A stretch of 64,000 nt of DNA from Streptomyces griseochromogenes (GTDB lineage: Bacteria; Actinomycetota; Actinomycetes; Streptomycetales; Streptomycetaceae): contig NZ_CP016279.1 in the NCBI RefSeq assembly GCF_001542625.1, forward strand, positions 744,001-808,000, read 5' to 3'. Positions 1 through 8,117 of this stretch are shown here, one piece after another (position 1 is the first letter of the stretch; each line of letters starts with the position of its first letter). Both the position numbers and the translations under genes were made by a program. Below the pieces are notes generated by a model. That model was not told where the DNA came from. It was given only the letters and a program-made list of their open reading frames with translations, and did not search any database.

Positions 1-1
1 C

Positions 2-238
2 CGTCTGGTCGCGGCGGCGGCCCGGGAGGCGCACCGGGATCCCGACCTGCCCGAGCGCGAGGTCGCGGGGCTCGCCGAGGCGCTGGTCGGAGCGGCGGAG
101 TCGCTGGCCGCCTGGGCCAACGCCACGCCTCATGTCACCGCCCGCCAGGCGGCGGCGACCATGATGAACTTCGCCTGGTCGGGCCTCGGCAATCTGATGG
201 CGGGCCACCCGTGGACTCCGCCGGCGGACGAGGCCTAG
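2..238 (+). CDS. TetR-family regulator, C-terminal fragment (cut by window edge)
   Basis: The frame is open from the first bases to a TAG at 236-238 and gives about 78 residues; the N-terminal HTH lies outside the window. The visible part is Ala/Leu-rich helical sequence ending in a stretch around ARQAAATMMNFAWSGLGNL, typical of the ligand-binding C-terminus of TetR-type regulators. The assignment rests on composition and general resemblance, not on a diagnostic motif. It runs in the opposite direction to the next gene and converges on it with about 45 bp between them, so the two are probably separate units. Confidence 0.55.
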   Translation, partial: RLVAAAAREAHRDPDLPEREVAGLAEALVGAAESLAAWANATPHVTARQAAATMMNFAWSGLGNLMAGHPWTPPADEA

Positions 239-283
239 CGCCGCGAGGGCGCGGACCGTTCCCACCCGGCCACGGCGAAGTGC

Positions 284-1039
284 CTACGGCGCTCGGTCGT
301 CGGGCTCGGCAGTGCCGTCCGAGGTCGTTTCGGGCTTCGTGAAGAGGACTTCGCGGGCCTGTTCCGCGGCACGGGCGATGCTCTCGGAGATGAAGTCGAC
401 GAAGCGGGCGATGTTTTCCAGGCGGACGGCGGCCGGGGTGTCGGGGCCGAGGACGGCGACGCCCTGTCGTGCGGCCTCGGCGAGTTGGGCATGGGAGCGG
501 GCGGCGGCGAGCGCGCCCTGGAACCAGAGTTCGTTGTCGACGGCGTAGCGGTCGCGGCGGCGTTCGTCGCGTTCCCGGCGGACGAGGTCCTGGCCTTCGA
601 GGAACGTGACCGCCTTGGAGATGGAGGCCGGGCTGACCTGGAGGTGCTGGGCCAGTTCGCTCGCGGTGAGGCTGCCCGCGTCGGTGATGTAGAGGCAGGT
701 CAGGACCCGGGACATCATCTTGGGCAGGCCCGAGGCCATGAGGAGGGTGGTGAACGCCTCCTCGTACTCGCGTACCGCCTCGGGGTCGCGTCCGTGGGCC
801 TGCGGAGGTGTCGCCGAGTCCCGGGGCGCGGCCTGCCTGCGGCGGTGGGCGCGGCGTTCGGTGGCGCGGTGGGCGAGGTCGGCGCGGTAGGCGGTGGGGC
901 CCCCGTTGCGCATCACCTCGCGCGTGATGGTCGAGGTGGGGCGGTCGAGGCGTCTGGCGATCTCCGCGTAGGCGAGACCGTCGGCCAGGCCCAGCGCGAT
1001 CTGCTGACGTTCCGGCTGGGTGAGCCTGCCTCCTGGCAT
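284..1039 (-). CDS. MarR/GbsR-like transcriptional regulator with N-terminal IS30-type HTH
   Basis: 251 residues from the ATG at 1039, which is preceded by GAAGGAG at good spacing; an in-frame ATG 18 codons upstream has no such site. Residues about 5-70 (RLTQPERQQIALGLADG, then AEIARRLDRPTSTITREV) match the HTH_38 module at the N-terminus of IS30 transposases. Residues about 95-180 form a MarR/GbsR-like winged helix (LTASELAQHLQVSPASISKA, then wing residues RRERDERRRDRY). The C-terminal helical part probably dimerises. It is divergent from the DUF4097/ABC exporter genes, and the intergenic region carries repeated GTTGCAAC-like palindromes that are its likely operators. The exporter genes are therefore the likely target. 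Confidence 0.8.
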   Translation of the reverse strand: MPGGRLTQPERQQIALGLADGLAYAEIARRLDRPTSTITREVMRNGGPTAYRADLAHRATERRAHRRRQAAPRDSATPPQAHGRDPEAVREYEEAFTTLLMASGLPKMMSRVLTCLYITDAGSLTASELAQHLQVSPASISKAVTFLEGQDLVRRERDERRRDRYAVDNELWFQGALAAARSHAQLAEAARQGVAVLGPDTPAAVRLENIARFVDFISESIARAAEQAREVLFTKPETTSDGTAEPDDRAP

Positions 1040-1102
1040 CGCGATCTCCTTCGTGGTCCCGGTGCTCCTTGGTGCCTCCAGCATAGCGTTCACTCTCCAT
1101 CT

Positions 1103-1253
1103 ATTGCAACGGCCGAGGTGAGGGATGTTGCGTTAGATTCAGAACCGTTGCAACGATTTAACTGCTCTGACCTGCGATTACGACAGTTATACGCAATGGA
1201 TGCGTTGCCGGATCGGCGAATGCAACGTAGCTTTTCCGTTGTCGGAAACAACG
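1103..1253. promoter_or_regulatory. Cluster of GTTGCAAC-type palindromes, putative operator array
   Basis: The divergent intergenic region holds ATTGCAAC at 1103-1110, a perfect 10-bp palindrome CGTTGCAACG at 1146-1155, an inverted repeat CGTTGC (1203-1208)/GCAACG (1222-1227) and another CGTTGT (1237-1242)/ACAACG (1248-1253). The shared half-site suggests one regulator binding several times, most simply the product of the divergent regulator gene. Direct binding is an inference. Confidence 0.5.
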
Positions 1254-1270
1254 AGTCGAAGGAGAGCACG

Positions 1271-1960
1271 ATGCAGAAGAACCAGAGCGCGGTGGAGAAG
1301 TTCGACGCCCCCGCCCCCGTCTCCGTCGTCCTGGACGTCCCCGCCGGACGCATCCAGCTCATCGCCGCCGACCGGGCTGACGTCACGGTCGAGGTCCGGC
1401 CCGCCAACGCCGACAAGAGCCGCGACGTCAAGGCGGCCGAGGAGATCGAGGTCGTCTACGCCGACGGCGTCCTGCGGATCGAGGCCCCGGAGGCGACCAA
1501 CCGGTTCCTCGGACACTCCGGGTCCGTCGAGGTCACCGTCCAGCTGCCGGCCGGCTCCCGGGTCGAGGGCAAGGCCGGCGCCGCCGAGTTCCGCGGCGTC
1601 GGACGCCTCGGCGACGTCACCTTCGCGGGCGGCTACCGCTCGGTCAAGCTCGACGAGGCCGCGAGCGCCCGCCTCACCGCCCACGACGGCGACGTCTCGG
1701 TCGGCCGCCTGAACGGCCCCGCGGAGATCAGTACCCAGAGGGGCGACATCCAGATCGCCGAGGCCGTGCGCGGCACGGTCACCCTGCGCACCGCGAAGGG
1801 CGACATCTCCGTCGGTGCCGCCCGCGGCGTCTCGGCCGCCCTGGACGCCGGCACCTCCTACGGCCGGATCCACAACGCGCTCAAGAACGCCGACGGCACC
1901 CCTGGCCTGACCATCCTCGCGACCACCTCCTACGGCGACATCACCGCCCGCAGCCTGTGA
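1271..1960 (+). CDS. DUF4097-family beta-strand repeat protein
   Basis: 229 residues; the ATG at 1271 follows GAAGGAGAG. There is no signal peptide or membrane segment. The chain is a run of short beta strands with recurring G-D-(V/I) turns (GDVTFAG, GDVSVGR, GDIQIAE, GDISVGA, GDITARS), the pattern of DUF4097/putative adhesin domains that fold as a beta-helix. The biochemical role of the family is not established. It lies 34 bp before the ABC ATPase gene in the same direction, so it probably forms an operon with the two exporter genes and shares their control by the divergent regulator. Confidence 0.8.
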   Translation: MQKNQSAVEKFDAPAPVSVVLDVPAGRIQLIAADRADVTVEVRPANADKSRDVKAAEEIEVVYADGVLRIEAPEATNRFLGHSGSVEVTVQLPAGSRVEGKAGAAEFRGVGRLGDVTFAGGYRSVKLDEAASARLTAHDGDVSVGRLNGPAEISTQRGDIQIAEAVRGTVTLRTAKGDISVGAARGVSAALDAGTSYGRIHNALKNADGTPGLTILATTSYGDITARSL

Positions 1961-1994
1961 ACACCCGCAGCCGACAAGAAGGGGAGCACCTCTC

Positions 1995-2951
1995 ATGACC
2001 GACTTGGCCATCGCGGCGAACGGGCTGCGCAAGTCCTACGGCGACAAGACCGTCCTCGACGGCGTGGATCTGGCCGTCCCGGCGGGAACGGTCTTCTCCC
2101 TGCTCGGCCCGAACGGCGCCGGCAAGACCACCGCCGTCAAGATCCTCTCCACCCTCGTCACCGCGGACGCCGGCGATCTGTACGTCGGCGGCCACAACCT
2201 CACCACCGACGCACAGGCCGTGCGTGCCGCGATCGGCGTCACCGGACAGTTCTCCGCCGTCGACGGCCTGATCACCGGCGAGGAGAACATGCTCCTCATG
2301 GCGGACCTGCACCACCTCTCCCGGCGGGAGGGGCGGCGGGTCACCGCCGAACTGCTGGAACGCTTCGACCTGGTCGAGGCCGCGAAGAAGCCCGCCTCCA
2401 CCTATTCCGGAGGCATGAAGCGCCGCCTGGACATCGCCATGACCCTGGTCGGCAGCCCGCGGATCATCTTCCTCGACGAGCCGACCACCGGCCTGGACCC
2501 GCGCTCCCGCCACACCATGTGGCAGATCATCCGCGAGCTCGTCGCGGGCGGCGCCACCGTCTTCCTCACCACCCAGTACCTGGACGAGGCCGACGAACTC
2601 GCCGACCGTATCGCCGTGCTCAACGACGGCAAGATCGCAGCCGAAGGCACCGCCGAGGAGCTGAAGCGGCTCATCCCCGGCGGGCATGTGCGGCTCCGCT
2701 TCGCCGACCCGTCCGCGTATCAGTCGGCTGCCTCCGCGCTGCGTGAGGTGACCCGGGACGACGAGACGCTGGCGCTGCAGATCCCCAGCGACGGCAGCCA
2801 GCGCGAGCTGCGCTCCATCCTCGACTGGCTGGACGCGGCCGGCATCGAGGCGAACGAACTGACCGTGCACACCCCCGACCTCGACGACGTGTTCTTCGCC
2901 CTGACCGACAGCGGCAACGTGCCCCACCAGTCCCGGGAGACCCTGCGATGA
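1995..2951 (+). CDS. ABC exporter ATP-binding protein, DrrA-like
   Basis: 318 residues. Walker A is GPNGAGKTT at about residue 39, the signature is YSGGMKRRLDIA at about 137, and Walker B is IIFLDEPTTGLD at about 157. The H-loop region and a roughly 100-residue C-terminal extension match the DrrA/CcmA subfamily that energises ABC-2 exporters of hydrophobic drugs or lipids. GGGGAG lies ahead of the ATG. Its stop overlaps the start of the permease gene (ATGA), showing translational coupling. The substrate cannot be inferred; daunorubicin-type resistance is only the family prototype. Confidence 0.92.
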   Translation: MTDLAIAANGLRKSYGDKTVLDGVDLAVPAGTVFSLLGPNGAGKTTAVKILSTLVTADAGDLYVGGHNLTTDAQAVRAAIGVTGQFSAVDGLITGEENMLLMADLHHLSRREGRRVTAELLERFDLVEAAKKPASTYSGGMKRRLDIAMTLVGSPRIIFLDEPTTGLDPRSRHTMWQIIRELVAGGATVFLTTQYLDEADELADRIAVLNDGKIAAEGTAEELKRLIPGGHVRLRFADPSAYQSAASALREVTRDDETLALQIPSDGSQRELRSILDWLDAAGIEANELTVHTPDLDDVFFALTDSGNVPHQSRETLR

Positions 2952-3724
2952 GCTCTCTGTCCCTTGCCGTGCGTGACTCGTCCACGATGCTGCGCCGCAA
3001 CCTGCTGCACGCCCGGCGCTACCCCTCGCTCACCCTGAACCTGCTGCTCACCCCGGTCATGCTGCTGTTGCTGTTCGTCTATATCTTCGGCAACGCGATG
3101 AGCGGCGGTGCGGGCCGCTCGGCCTACATCGCCTACCTCGTGCCCGGCATCCTGCTGATGACCGTCGGCTCCACCGTGATCGGCACCGCGGTGTCCGTCT
3201 CCACCGACATGAGCGAGGGCATCATCGCCCGCTTCCGCACCATGGCCATCCACCGCGGCTCCATCCTCATCGGACACGTCATCGGCAGCGTGCTGCAGTC
3301 GGTCATGAGCGTGGTCCTGGTCGGCGCCGTCGGCGTGGCCATCGGCTTCCGCTCCACCGACGCCACCGTCCTGGAATGGCTCGCGGCCTTCGCGCTGATC
3401 GTGCTGTTCGCCCTGGCGCTCACCTGGATCGCGGTCGGCATGGGGCTGAGCAGCCCGAACGCCGAGGCCGCCAGCAACAACGCGATGCCCCTGATCCTGC
3501 TGCCGCTCCTGTCCAGCGCCTTCGTCCCCCTCCACTCGATGCCGGGCTGGTTCCAGCCGATCGCCCGGTACCAGCCGTTCACACCCGCCATCGAGACCCT
3601 GCGCGGTCTGCTGCTCGGCACCGAGATCGGCAACAACGGATGGCTCGCCGTCGCCTGGTGCCTGGGACTCGCGGTACTCGGTTACTTCTGGTCGACCGCG
3701 AAGTTCGACAACGACCAGAAATGA
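2948..3724 (+). CDS. ABC-2 type exporter permease, DrrB-like
   Basis: 258 residues with six predicted membrane spans, the first around LTLNLLLTPVMLLLLFVYIFG, and the ABC-2 family segment LSSAFVPLHSMPGWFQPIARYQPFTP near residue 195-220. It overlaps the ATPase gene by 4 bp, and the two products should form the exporter in the cytoplasmic membrane. A strong hairpin 50 bp downstream probably ends the three-gene transcript. Confidence 0.92.
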   Translation: MSSLSLAVRDSSTMLRRNLLHARRYPSLTLNLLLTPVMLLLLFVYIFGNAMSGGAGRSAYIAYLVPGILLMTVGSTVIGTAVSVSTDMSEGIIARFRTMAIHRGSILIGHVIGSVLQSVMSVVLVGAVGVAIGFRSTDATVLEWLAAFALIVLFALALTWIAVGMGLSSPNAEAASNNAMPLILLPLLSSAFVPLHSMPGWFQPIARYQPFTPAIETLRGLLLGTEIGNNGWLAVAWCLGLAVLGYFWSTAKFDNDQK

Positions 3725-3773
3725 CGGATCCGTCATGACCACGCGGGCCACCCCCCGCAACCCGTTCCACCCC

Positions 3774-3814
3774 AGGGCGGCGTACACCGACACTCCGTCG
3801 GAGTACGCCGCCCT
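3774..3814. terminator. Hairpin terminator between convergent exporter and maoC-like genes
   Basis: A 12-bp perfect stem pairs AGGGCGGCGTAC at 3774-3785 with 3803-3814, with a short inner stem CCGAC/GTCGG. It sits in the gap between the exporter permease and the convergent MaoC-like gene and could end transcripts from both sides. There is no long T-run, as is usual for Streptomyces. Confidence 0.8.
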
Positions 3815-3820
3815 TCCTGG

Positions 3821-4678
3821 TCACCCCGGCGGCGCGAGGACCTCGCCGGACAGGTGCGGCCGGCCGTCCGCGCCCCTCACCTCGAAGCGGCCCGCGCCGT
3901 CCGCGCCGTACGCCACCGTCCCCGGCAGCAGTATCGGCGCCCGGAACCGGGCCCGGACCACGGCCGTGTCAGGTGTGCCGTGCGCGGCCAGGCAACGGGC
4001 CACGGTCCACATGCCGTGCGCGACGGCCCGCGGGAAGCCGAACAGGCGGGCGGTGAGGGGGTGCAGATGGATGGGGTTGCGGTCGCCGGAGGCGGCGCCG
4101 TACCGGCGGCCGATGTCCTCACCGAGCCGCCACTCGGCCAGCACGGGCAGCGGGGACCGCTGTTCCTCCCGCGGTCCGGCGGGCTCGTCGGCGCGGCGGC
4201 GGTGCCGGTGCCGGGCGAGGTAGGTGCTGCACGACTCCCAGACGAGGTCCCCGCCCGCGCGCAGCCCGGTGACCACCGTGGCCTCCGTCCCCCGCCGGTG
4301 CGGCGCCAACCCCTCGATGTGCACAGAGAGTTCGTACGCCTCGGTGGCCGACAGGGCGGTGTGCCGGACGATCTCGATCGAGGTGTGGACGAGGCCCAGC
4401 AGAGGGAGCGGGAAGTCCCGGCCGCTCATCAGACGCAGGGCCAGCGGGAAACCGAGGACGTGCGGGTAGGTCACGGGGAGGGGGGCCTCGCCGGTGGGGA
4501 AACCGCAGACGCGCTCGTACGACGCCAGCCGCGCGAGGTCGACGCGCGGTGCGGGCAGCACCAGGCGGGTGCGCGGGAAACCGGCGTCCGGGGCCGGCCG
4601 CTTGAAGAGGGAGCGCAGGGCGCCGCGGGCCAGCAGCGGGGGCAGCGACGGGGACTCGGACAGGGTGACGGTACTCAT
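3821..4678 (-). CDS. MaoC-family (R)-hydratase/dehydratase-like protein
   Basis: 285 residues, double-hotdog length. The C-terminal half carries the hydratase-2 motif around residues 190-225 (YGAASGDRNPIHLHP, then FPRAVAHGMW), giving the Asp/His pair that hydrates enoyl-CoA or dehydrates 3-hydroxyacyl-CoA. The N-terminal half is a degenerate hotdog repeat, as in other long MaoC proteins. The ATG is preceded by GGGAGGG. The gene stands alone and is divergent from an acyl-CoA ligase, which fits a role in fatty acid or polyketide precursor metabolism. A TTACTC...GAGTAA palindrome lies directly upstream and suggests control by a TetR-type acyl-responsive repressor. Confidence 0.85.
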   Translation of the reverse strand: MSTVTLSESPSLPPLLARGALRSLFKRPAPDAGFPRTRLVLPAPRVDLARLASYERVCGFPTGEAPLPVTYPHVLGFPLALRLMSGRDFPLPLLGLVHTSIEIVRHTALSATEAYELSVHIEGLAPHRRGTEATVVTGLRAGGDLVWESCSTYLARHRHRRRADEPAGPREEQRSPLPVLAEWRLGEDIGRRYGAASGDRNPIHLHPLTARLFGFPRAVAHGMWTVARCLAAHGTPDTAVVRARFRAPILLPGTVAYGADGAGRFEVRGADGRPHLSGEVLAPPG

Positions 4679-4704
4679 CGGGCTCCCTCCCAGGCCCTCA
4701 AATG

Positions 4705-4734
4705 CTTACTCTGGAGTAAGGTTACCGGAGGTAA
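4705..4734. promoter_or_regulatory. TTACTC/GAGTAA palindromes upstream of the maoC-like gene
   Basis: CTTACTC (4705-4711) and GAGTAAG (4714-4720) form a near-continuous palindrome, followed at once by TTAC (4722-4725)...GTAA (4731-4734). The pattern resembles TetR-family operators in actinobacterial acyl-CoA metabolism. The rest of the 4679-5044 intergenic stretch shows no further clear structure. Which regulator binds is unknown. Confidence 0.5.
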
Positions 4735-5044
4735 GCCTAGGTCGGGGCGAGAACAGGTCGAGATGAGTCCGCTTGAACCACCCCATGGCCCACCCGCTCA
4801 CCCGCCCGCCCGACTCGGCCGACCAAGAGGCGAGGTGGCCAAGGGAAGTTGAAGGGATGTCACGAAATTTCAACCCCGGACCACCCCTGAACCCGCACAA
4901 GCCCCCCACAGCGGACCCGTACGATCACCAGCCTGAACCGCCGGTAACCCCTTTCCACGGCCCACCGTCGGTGAACACCTCGGCGCACGAGGAACGTACG
5001 TCATGCAGCAAGCAGTCCACCGCTGCACGCCCCAGGAGCCGCCC

Positions 5045-6964
5045 GTGTCCACTGCTCATGTAGTCCACCCCACCGACTACGACGGCGCCCCGGTCCTCGT
5101 GGAGCCCGAGATCCGGCGGCTGGACGGCGCCGTACGGGAGGCGTACGTACCGCCGTTCGCCCCGCCCGTACGGCACGGCTCGCTCGCGGACCTGCCGTTC
5201 GACAACGCCGAGACGGCACCGGCCGCCATCGTGCTCAGCCGCAGGCACGCCGACGGCCACTGGACGGACGTGACGGCCGCGGACTTCGCCGAGCAGGTGC
5301 TCGCGGTCGCGAAAGGTCTCATCGCGGAGGGGCTGGCGCCGGGCGACCGGATCGCCGTGATGGCCCGGACGACGTACGAGTGGACGCTCCTCGACTTCGC
5401 CGCCTGGGCGGCCGGCCTGGTCACGGTCCCGGTCTACCCCACCTCCTCCGTCTTCCAGACCCGCTGGATCCTGCACGACTCCGGCGCGGTGGCCCTGGTC
5501 ACGGAGACCGCGGGCCAGGCCGCCGCCATCGGCCCCGAACTGGAGCGCATACCGGACCTCAGGCACCTGTGGGTGATGGACAAGGGGCACGTGGAGCGGC
5601 TGGCCGAGCTGGGCGCCCAGGTGCCCGACGGGGAAGTGGGCGTACGCCGCGGCATGCTGGGCCCCGACACCCTCGCCACCCTCATCTACACCTCGGGCAC
5701 CACCGGCCGCCCCAAGGGCTGTGCCCTCTCGCACGGCAACTTCTTCGCCGAGGTCGACAACGCCATCGAACTCCTCTACCCGATCTTCAAGGCGAAGTCG
5801 GGCGAGGACGTCTCGGTGCTGCTGTTCCTGCCGATGTCCCATGTCTTCGGCCGGATGGTGGCGATCGCCTGCGTGCGGGCCCGGGTGCGGCTCGGGCACG
5901 CGCCGAGTCTGAAGGCGGAGGACCTGCTGCCGGACCTCGCCGCCTTCAGGCCGACCTGCCTGCTGACCATCCCGTACATGCTGGAGAAGATCTTCAACTC
6001 CGCGCGCGCCAAGGCGGAGGCGGGCGGCCGGGTGTCCGTCTTCGACCGGGCGACCACGGTGGCCGTACGGTACGGGGAGGCGCTGGAGGCCCGGCAGACC
6101 GGCACCGGCGGCGGCCCGGGCCGGGCCCTGAAGACGGCCCGTTCCTTCTACGACCCCCTCGTCTACCGTCGCATCCGCACCGCCATGGGCGGCAAGGTCA
6201 AGTACGCCATCTGCGGCGGCTCACCGCTCGGCCGGCGCCTGGCCGCGTACTACGCCGGCGCCGGCATCGAGATCTTCGAGGGGTACGGCCTGACCGAGAC
6301 CACCGCCGCCTCGACCGTGACCCCGCCGCTCAAGCCCCGCCTCGGCACCGTCGGCTGGCCCCTGCCCGGCACCCGGGTGCGGATCGCCGCCGACGGCGAG
6401 ATCCTGATCGCGGGCGATCACGTCCTGCGCGGCTACTGGGACCCGCAGGCGGGCGGCGTCGTCCCCGCGGCCAAGGACGGCTGGCTGCCCACCGGTGACC
6501 TCGGCGAGCTGGACGACGAGGGGTATCTGACCATCACCGGCCGCAAGAAGGAGCTGCTGATCACCGCGGGCGGCAAATCGGTGGCGCCCGCGCCGCTGGA
6601 GAACTGGCTGCGCCAGCATCCGCTGGTCTCCCAGTGCATGCTCGTCGGCGACGGACGGCCGTACGTCGCCGCGCTCTTCACCCTGGACCCGGACGGCGTC
6701 ACGCACTGGCGCCAGATGATCGGAAAGCACCCGGTACCGCCGGAACTCCTCATCGGGGACCCGGAGTTGGAGACGGTTCTGCAGCGGGTGGTGGACGAGG
6801 CGAACAAGCTGGTGTCCCGCCCGGAGTCCATCCGCCGTTTCGCGGTCCTGCCGGCGGACTTCACCGAGGAGGCGGGCCATCTGACCCCGTCCATGAAACT
6901 CCGCAGGGAACAGATCATGCGGGACTTCGCGGGTGAGGTGGAGAGCCTCTACGACAACCGATGA
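5045..6964 (+). CDS. Long-chain fatty acid--CoA ligase (AMP-forming)
   Basis: 639 residues from a GTG at 5045 that follows CAGGAG at 7-nt spacing; an ATG at 5003 in the same frame is an alternative. The adenylate-forming motifs are in order: TLIYTSGTTGRPKG at about residue 212, GYGLTETTAAST at about 412, and TGDLGELDDEGYLTITGRKKE at about 485, with the catalytic Lys region near the C-terminus (PSMKLRR). It activates fatty acids as acyl-AMP and then acyl-CoA, probably at the membrane, for degradation or lipid synthesis. Length matches the FadD15-type ligases. It is divergent from the maoC-like gene and followed by a 12-bp tandem repeat. Confidence 0.92.
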   Translation: MSTAHVVHPTDYDGAPVLVEPEIRRLDGAVREAYVPPFAPPVRHGSLADLPFDNAETAPAAIVLSRRHADGHWTDVTAADFAEQVLAVAKGLIAEGLAPGDRIAVMARTTYEWTLLDFAAWAAGLVTVPVYPTSSVFQTRWILHDSGAVALVTETAGQAAAIGPELERIPDLRHLWVMDKGHVERLAELGAQVPDGEVGVRRGMLGPDTLATLIYTSGTTGRPKGCALSHGNFFAEVDNAIELLYPIFKAKSGEDVSVLLFLPMSHVFGRMVAIACVRARVRLGHAPSLKAEDLLPDLAAFRPTCLLTIPYMLEKIFNSARAKAEAGGRVSVFDRATTVAVRYGEALEARQTGTGGGPGRALKTARSFYDPLVYRRIRTAMGGKVKYAICGGSPLGRRLAAYYAGAGIEIFEGYGLTETTAASTVTPPLKPRLGTVGWPLPGTRVRIAADGEILIAGDHVLRGYWDPQAGGVVPAAKDGWLPTGDLGELDDEGYLTITGRKKELLITAGGKSVAPAPLENWLRQHPLVSQCMLVGDGRPYVAALFTLDPDGVTHWRQMIGKHPVPPELLIGDPELETVLQRVVDEANKLVSRPESIRRFAVLPADFTEEAGHLTPSMKLRREQIMRDFAGEVESLYDNR

Positions 6965-6989
6965 CGGCAGCTGGGACGCCGACTTGGGC

Positions 6990-7073
6990 GACAACTGACA
7001 CGACAACTGACACGACGACTGACACGACGACTGACACGACGACTGACACGACGACTGAGACGACGACTGAGAC
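6990..7073. repeat. Tandem repeat, seven copies of a 12-bp unit
   Basis: Seven head-to-tail 12-mers of the form GACRACTGASAC run without interruption: two begin GACAAC, three GACGACTGACAC, two GACGACTGAGAC. They start 26 bp after the acyl-CoA ligase stop and end about 150 bp before the LysR gene. An ATG overlapping the ligase stop opens an 87-codon frame through them (TTDT/TTET repeats), but this frame has no other gene-like property. The unit length is a multiple of three, so a coding origin is not excluded. Confidence 0.9.
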
Positions 7074-7179
7074 GGCCTCGGGGACGGTCGGCACCCGCTC
7101 CCGCGCGCGGAGCGGGTTGCCGCCTGGGTCGGCCGTGTCCCGCCATCGATCCTCATACGGCCTTCACCACCAGTCAATC

Positions 7180-7220
7180 CTTGGGTTTCCTCTTCAAGTC
7201 CAAGTGTTAGCTTGGGTTTC
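7180..7220 (+). promoter_or_regulatory. Promoter/operator of the LysR gene; probably leaderless transcript
   Basis: CTTGGGTTTC occurs at 7180-7189 and again at 7211-7220, immediately before the ATG. TAGCTT at 7208-7213 fits a TANNNT -10 box, which would put transcription start at or next to the ATG; no ribosome-binding site is present. The direct repeat is a plausible autoregulatory site. Confidence 0.4.
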
Positions 7221-8117
7221 ATGACCCTCGACGACCTCCGCGTGTTCGTCGCCGTGTGCCGCGCGGGCAGCCTCAGTTCCGTCGCCCGGGACCTCGGCTG
7301 CACCCAGTCCGCCGTCAGCCAGCACGTCAGGCGGCTGGAGCGGGAGACCGGCGTGGCCCTCCTTGAGCGGCAGCCGCGCGGGGTGATCCCCACCCAGGCC
7401 GGCCGCATCCTGGAGGCGGCGGCCGCCGAGGGAATCTCGGGCCTGGACCTGGCGGTACGGCAGCTGCGCGATCTCCTCGACGGCCACAGCGGGTACGTCC
7501 GCGTCGCCACCGGTGCCACCACCGTCCGCCACTTCATGGCCGACGCGGTCGTCACCTTCCGCCGCAGCCACCCGAAGGTCAACCTCGAATTCCGCACGGT
7601 CAGTTCGGGCCGGGGCAGCTTCGACGCCCTCGCCGACGGCACCCTCGACCTCGCCTGGATCACCGTCGGCCCGCCGGTACGGGGCATCGAGCAGCGGACG
7701 GTGGTGGAACTGCCGTGGGTACTCGCCGTACGGGCCGACGACCCCCTTGCCGGGCGGCCCCACCTCGACCCCGCCGAGCTGTCCGACGTACGGCTCATCC
7801 GCCTCCCCCCGAACTCCACCTCCGCCGCCCACCTGGACGGCGCGTGTGCCGAGCTGGGCGTCAGGTTCGGCTACGACACCAGCGTCGCGGACTGGGACAC
7901 GGCCCTGATGCTGGCCGAGCTGGGGGTGGGGCGGGCGGTCGTACCGGCCGTACCGGGCCTGCCGGTGCCGGGTGACGGCGAGTTGCGGCTCGTGCCCCTG
8001 CCGGGCCTTCGTCCGCTTCCCGTCGGCTGGGCCGTGCGCCGCTGGGACGCCCTCAGCCCTCCGGCGCGGGCGTTCGCGGACACGGTCGTCGAGCGCCGGG
8101 CCGCCGGCGCGCGCTGA
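7221..8117 (+). CDS. LysR-family transcriptional regulator
   Basis: 298 residues from the ATG at 7221. The winged HTH occupies residues 1-60 (LDDLRVFVAVCRAGSLSSVA, then GCTQSAVSQHVRRLE), followed by a periplasmic-binding-like effector domain at about 90-290. LysR proteins usually activate a neighbouring gene and repress themselves. Here no divergent partner exists: the upstream neighbour is the co-directional acyl-CoA ligase and the downstream gene is 340 bp away. The target is unknown. The absence of a Shine-Dalgarno sequence suggests leaderless translation. Confidence 0.9.
   Translation: MTLDDLRVFVAVCRAGSLSSVARDLGCTQSAVSQHVRRLERETGVALLERQPRGVIPTQAGRILEAAAAEGISGLDLAVRQLRDLLDGHSGYVRVATGATTVRHFMADAVVTFRRSHPKVNLEFRTVSSGRGSFDALADGTLDLAWITVGPPVRGIEQRTVVELPWVLAVRADDPLAGRPHLDPAELSDVRLIRLPPNSTSAAHLDGACAELGVRFGYDTSVADWDTALMLAELGVGRAVVPAVPGLPVPGDGELRLVPLPGLRPLPVGWAVRRWDALSPPARAFADTVVERRAAGAR

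Noticed and set aside
1187..2032. Minus-strand frame opposite the DUF4097 gene, and similar long shadows elsewhere (for example 32182-33261, 35329-37875, 40733-43000, 43093-44802)
   Set aside because: All lie antisense to genes with clear family motifs and translate to low-complexity, His/Gln/Arg/Gly-rich sequence.
6990..7073. CRISPR-like array
   Set aside because: Repeats are 12 bp and contiguous with no spacers, and there are no cas genes in the window.
6961..7224. Small gene encoding TTDT repeats after the acyl-CoA ligase
   Set aside because: Its only feature is the 12-bp tandem repeat; there is no ribosome-binding site of its own, codon bias is poor after the repeat, and its end overlaps the LysR start.
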